A stretch of 6,806 nt of DNA from Clostridia bacterium (GTDB lineage: Bacteria; Bacillota; Clostridia; Oscillospirales; Acutalibacteraceae). The DNA is taken from the NCBI GenBank assembly GCA_030536195.1, contig JAUNQL010000046.1, positions 867 through 7,672 on the forward strand, in the 5' to 3' direction. Position numbers and translations under genes: made by a program. Shown in pieces: positions 6,312 through 6,806 of this stretch. Numbering within the stretch: the stretch's first letter is position 1; each line of letters begins with the position of its first letter. The notes under the pieces are model-generated. The model did not search any database and was not told where the DNA came from. It was given only the letters and a program-made list of their open reading frames with translations.

Positions 6312-6806
6312 TTAAAACTCCTGTTTTGCACTTGGGAATCTGGATAAATCTGTGTGTGGGAGGAAACATGCTGCAATAAAGTTGTCCATATAGCCCTGAT
6401 ATGTTGAGAGCTCAATGTATGTCATATTGCGAGCAAGTTCACTGACCTTGTCCTCAGCATTTCTTGAAAGTACGCATGTGTATGCGCCAGCAAGTGATGA
6501 GTTGCCTATGTACTCATACTTATCAAGTTCGATGTCTGGGAACATACCAATATTAATAGCATTCTTGATATCAATACCACTTCCGATACCACCTGCTACA
6601 TAGAAGTGCTCTATGCAGGATGCATCCATATCGAGGCTTGAGAGAAGTGTATCAATACCTGAGTAGATAGCACCCTTTGCTCTAACGAAGCTCTCAATAT
6701 CAACCTCGTTAAGTACTATTTCGCGTCCTGTTTCAGAGTGAGCCGCATCGACTACTACATAGCTGCCCATGCCGTACTCGTCCACTTTTACCCTATCGCC
6801 CTCTCT
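6312..6806 (-). CDS. acsV: RACo/AcsV-type ASKHA-domain reductive activator of CFeSP (C-terminal part; 5' end beyond window)
   Basis: The 164 visible residues are the C-terminus of the ATP-dependent activator that re-reduces Co(II) of CFeSP to Co(I). Recognisable segments are the acidic strand and helix with LNEVDIESFVRAKGAIYSGIDTLL, then VAGGIGSGID, a glycine-rich phosphate-binding loop of the ASKHA fold, then IGNSSLAGA, the IELSTYQGYMDNFIAACFLPH segment, and a C-terminal FPS. This matches the DUF4445 or RACo C-terminal domain. Full-length members have about 600 residues, with an N-terminal [2Fe-2S] ferredoxin-like domain that would lie to the right. The frame is open to the window edge; a GTG at 6785 in this frame is an internal Val codon, not the start. 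Related corrinoid methyltransferase activators (RamA or RACE-like) share this domain, but the acs context favours RACo. The stop codon abuts the DUF3786 start. Confidence 0.88.
   Translation of the reverse strand, partial: REGDRVKVDEYGMGSYVVVDAAHSETGREIVLNEVDIESFVRAKGAIYSGIDTLLSSLDMDASCIEHFYVAGGIGSGIDIKNAINIGMFPDIELDKYEYIGNSSLAGAYTCVLSRNAEDKVSELARNMTYIELSTYQGYMDNFIAACFLPHTDLSRFPSAKQEF

Noticed and set aside
16..6603. Several plus-strand open frames of 60-123 codons and alternative minus-strand frames.
   Set aside because: They lie inside confidently identified minus-strand genes, have no family resemblance and lack good ribosome binding sites. They are shadows of the real genes.
6312..6785. 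A complete short gene starting at GTG 6785.
   Set aside because: The frame continues open to the window edge and the product is clearly only the C-terminal part of a RACo-type protein. The GTG is an internal Val codon.
1..6806. CRISPR arrays, insertion sequences, tRNA or rRNA genes, prophage parts.
   Set aside because: None was seen. The window is almost fully occupied by seven operon genes and one peptidase gene, with no repeats of spacer-like regularity and no transposase.

Overview
The window carries the downstream part of a Wood-Ljungdahl (reductive acetyl-CoA) operon from an anaerobic, probably acetogenic, member of the Bacillota. All genes lie on the minus strand. Strong AGGAGG-type ribosome binding sites, tight gene packing, moderate GC and the family content suggest the class Clostridia. 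Lachnospiraceae is my guess, but the sequence alone does not prove it.

Reading in the direction of transcription (high to low coordinates), the order is: the C-terminal end of the ASKHA-domain activator of the corrinoid protein (RACo/AcsV type, cut by the window edge); a DUF3786 protein; a 78-residue histidine-rich protein; CooT; the nickel-insertion ATPase CooC; AcsD (small subunit of the corrinoid iron-sulfur protein, CFeSP); and a 764-residue protein. This last protein joins the CFeSP large subunit (AcsC) and the methyltetrahydrofolate:CFeSP methyltransferase (AcsE) in one polypeptide. Gaps between these genes run from a one-base overlap to 32 bases. A strong intrinsic terminator follows the fusion gene at 1190-1221, so the whole stretch looks like one transcript whose promoter lies beyond the right edge.

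The parts fit one job. AcsE moves the methyl group of methyl-H4folate to the cobalt of AcsCD. AcsCD delivers it to acetyl-CoA synthase. The RACo-type protein re-reduces CFeSP when its cobalt is oxidised. CooC, CooT and probably the His-rich protein supply nickel to CO dehydrogenase and perhaps acetyl-CoA synthase. The genes for CO dehydrogenase and acetyl-CoA synthase (acsA, acsB) are not in the window and are presumably upstream.

Left of the terminator (1-1136) is an unrelated gene in the same orientation, an M28-family metallopeptidase with hydrophobic segments set inside the peptidase domain. Its 3' end is cut by the window edge. Its probable promoter overlaps the operon terminator, with the -35 hexamer lying largely in the hairpin loop.

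The most notable observation is the in-frame AcsC-AcsE fusion, which places the methyltransferase directly after the mobile corrinoid domain that it must methylate. Second is the compact set cooC, cooT and His-rich gene, which recalls the cooCTJ nickel genes of Rhodospirillum rubrum in reversed order.
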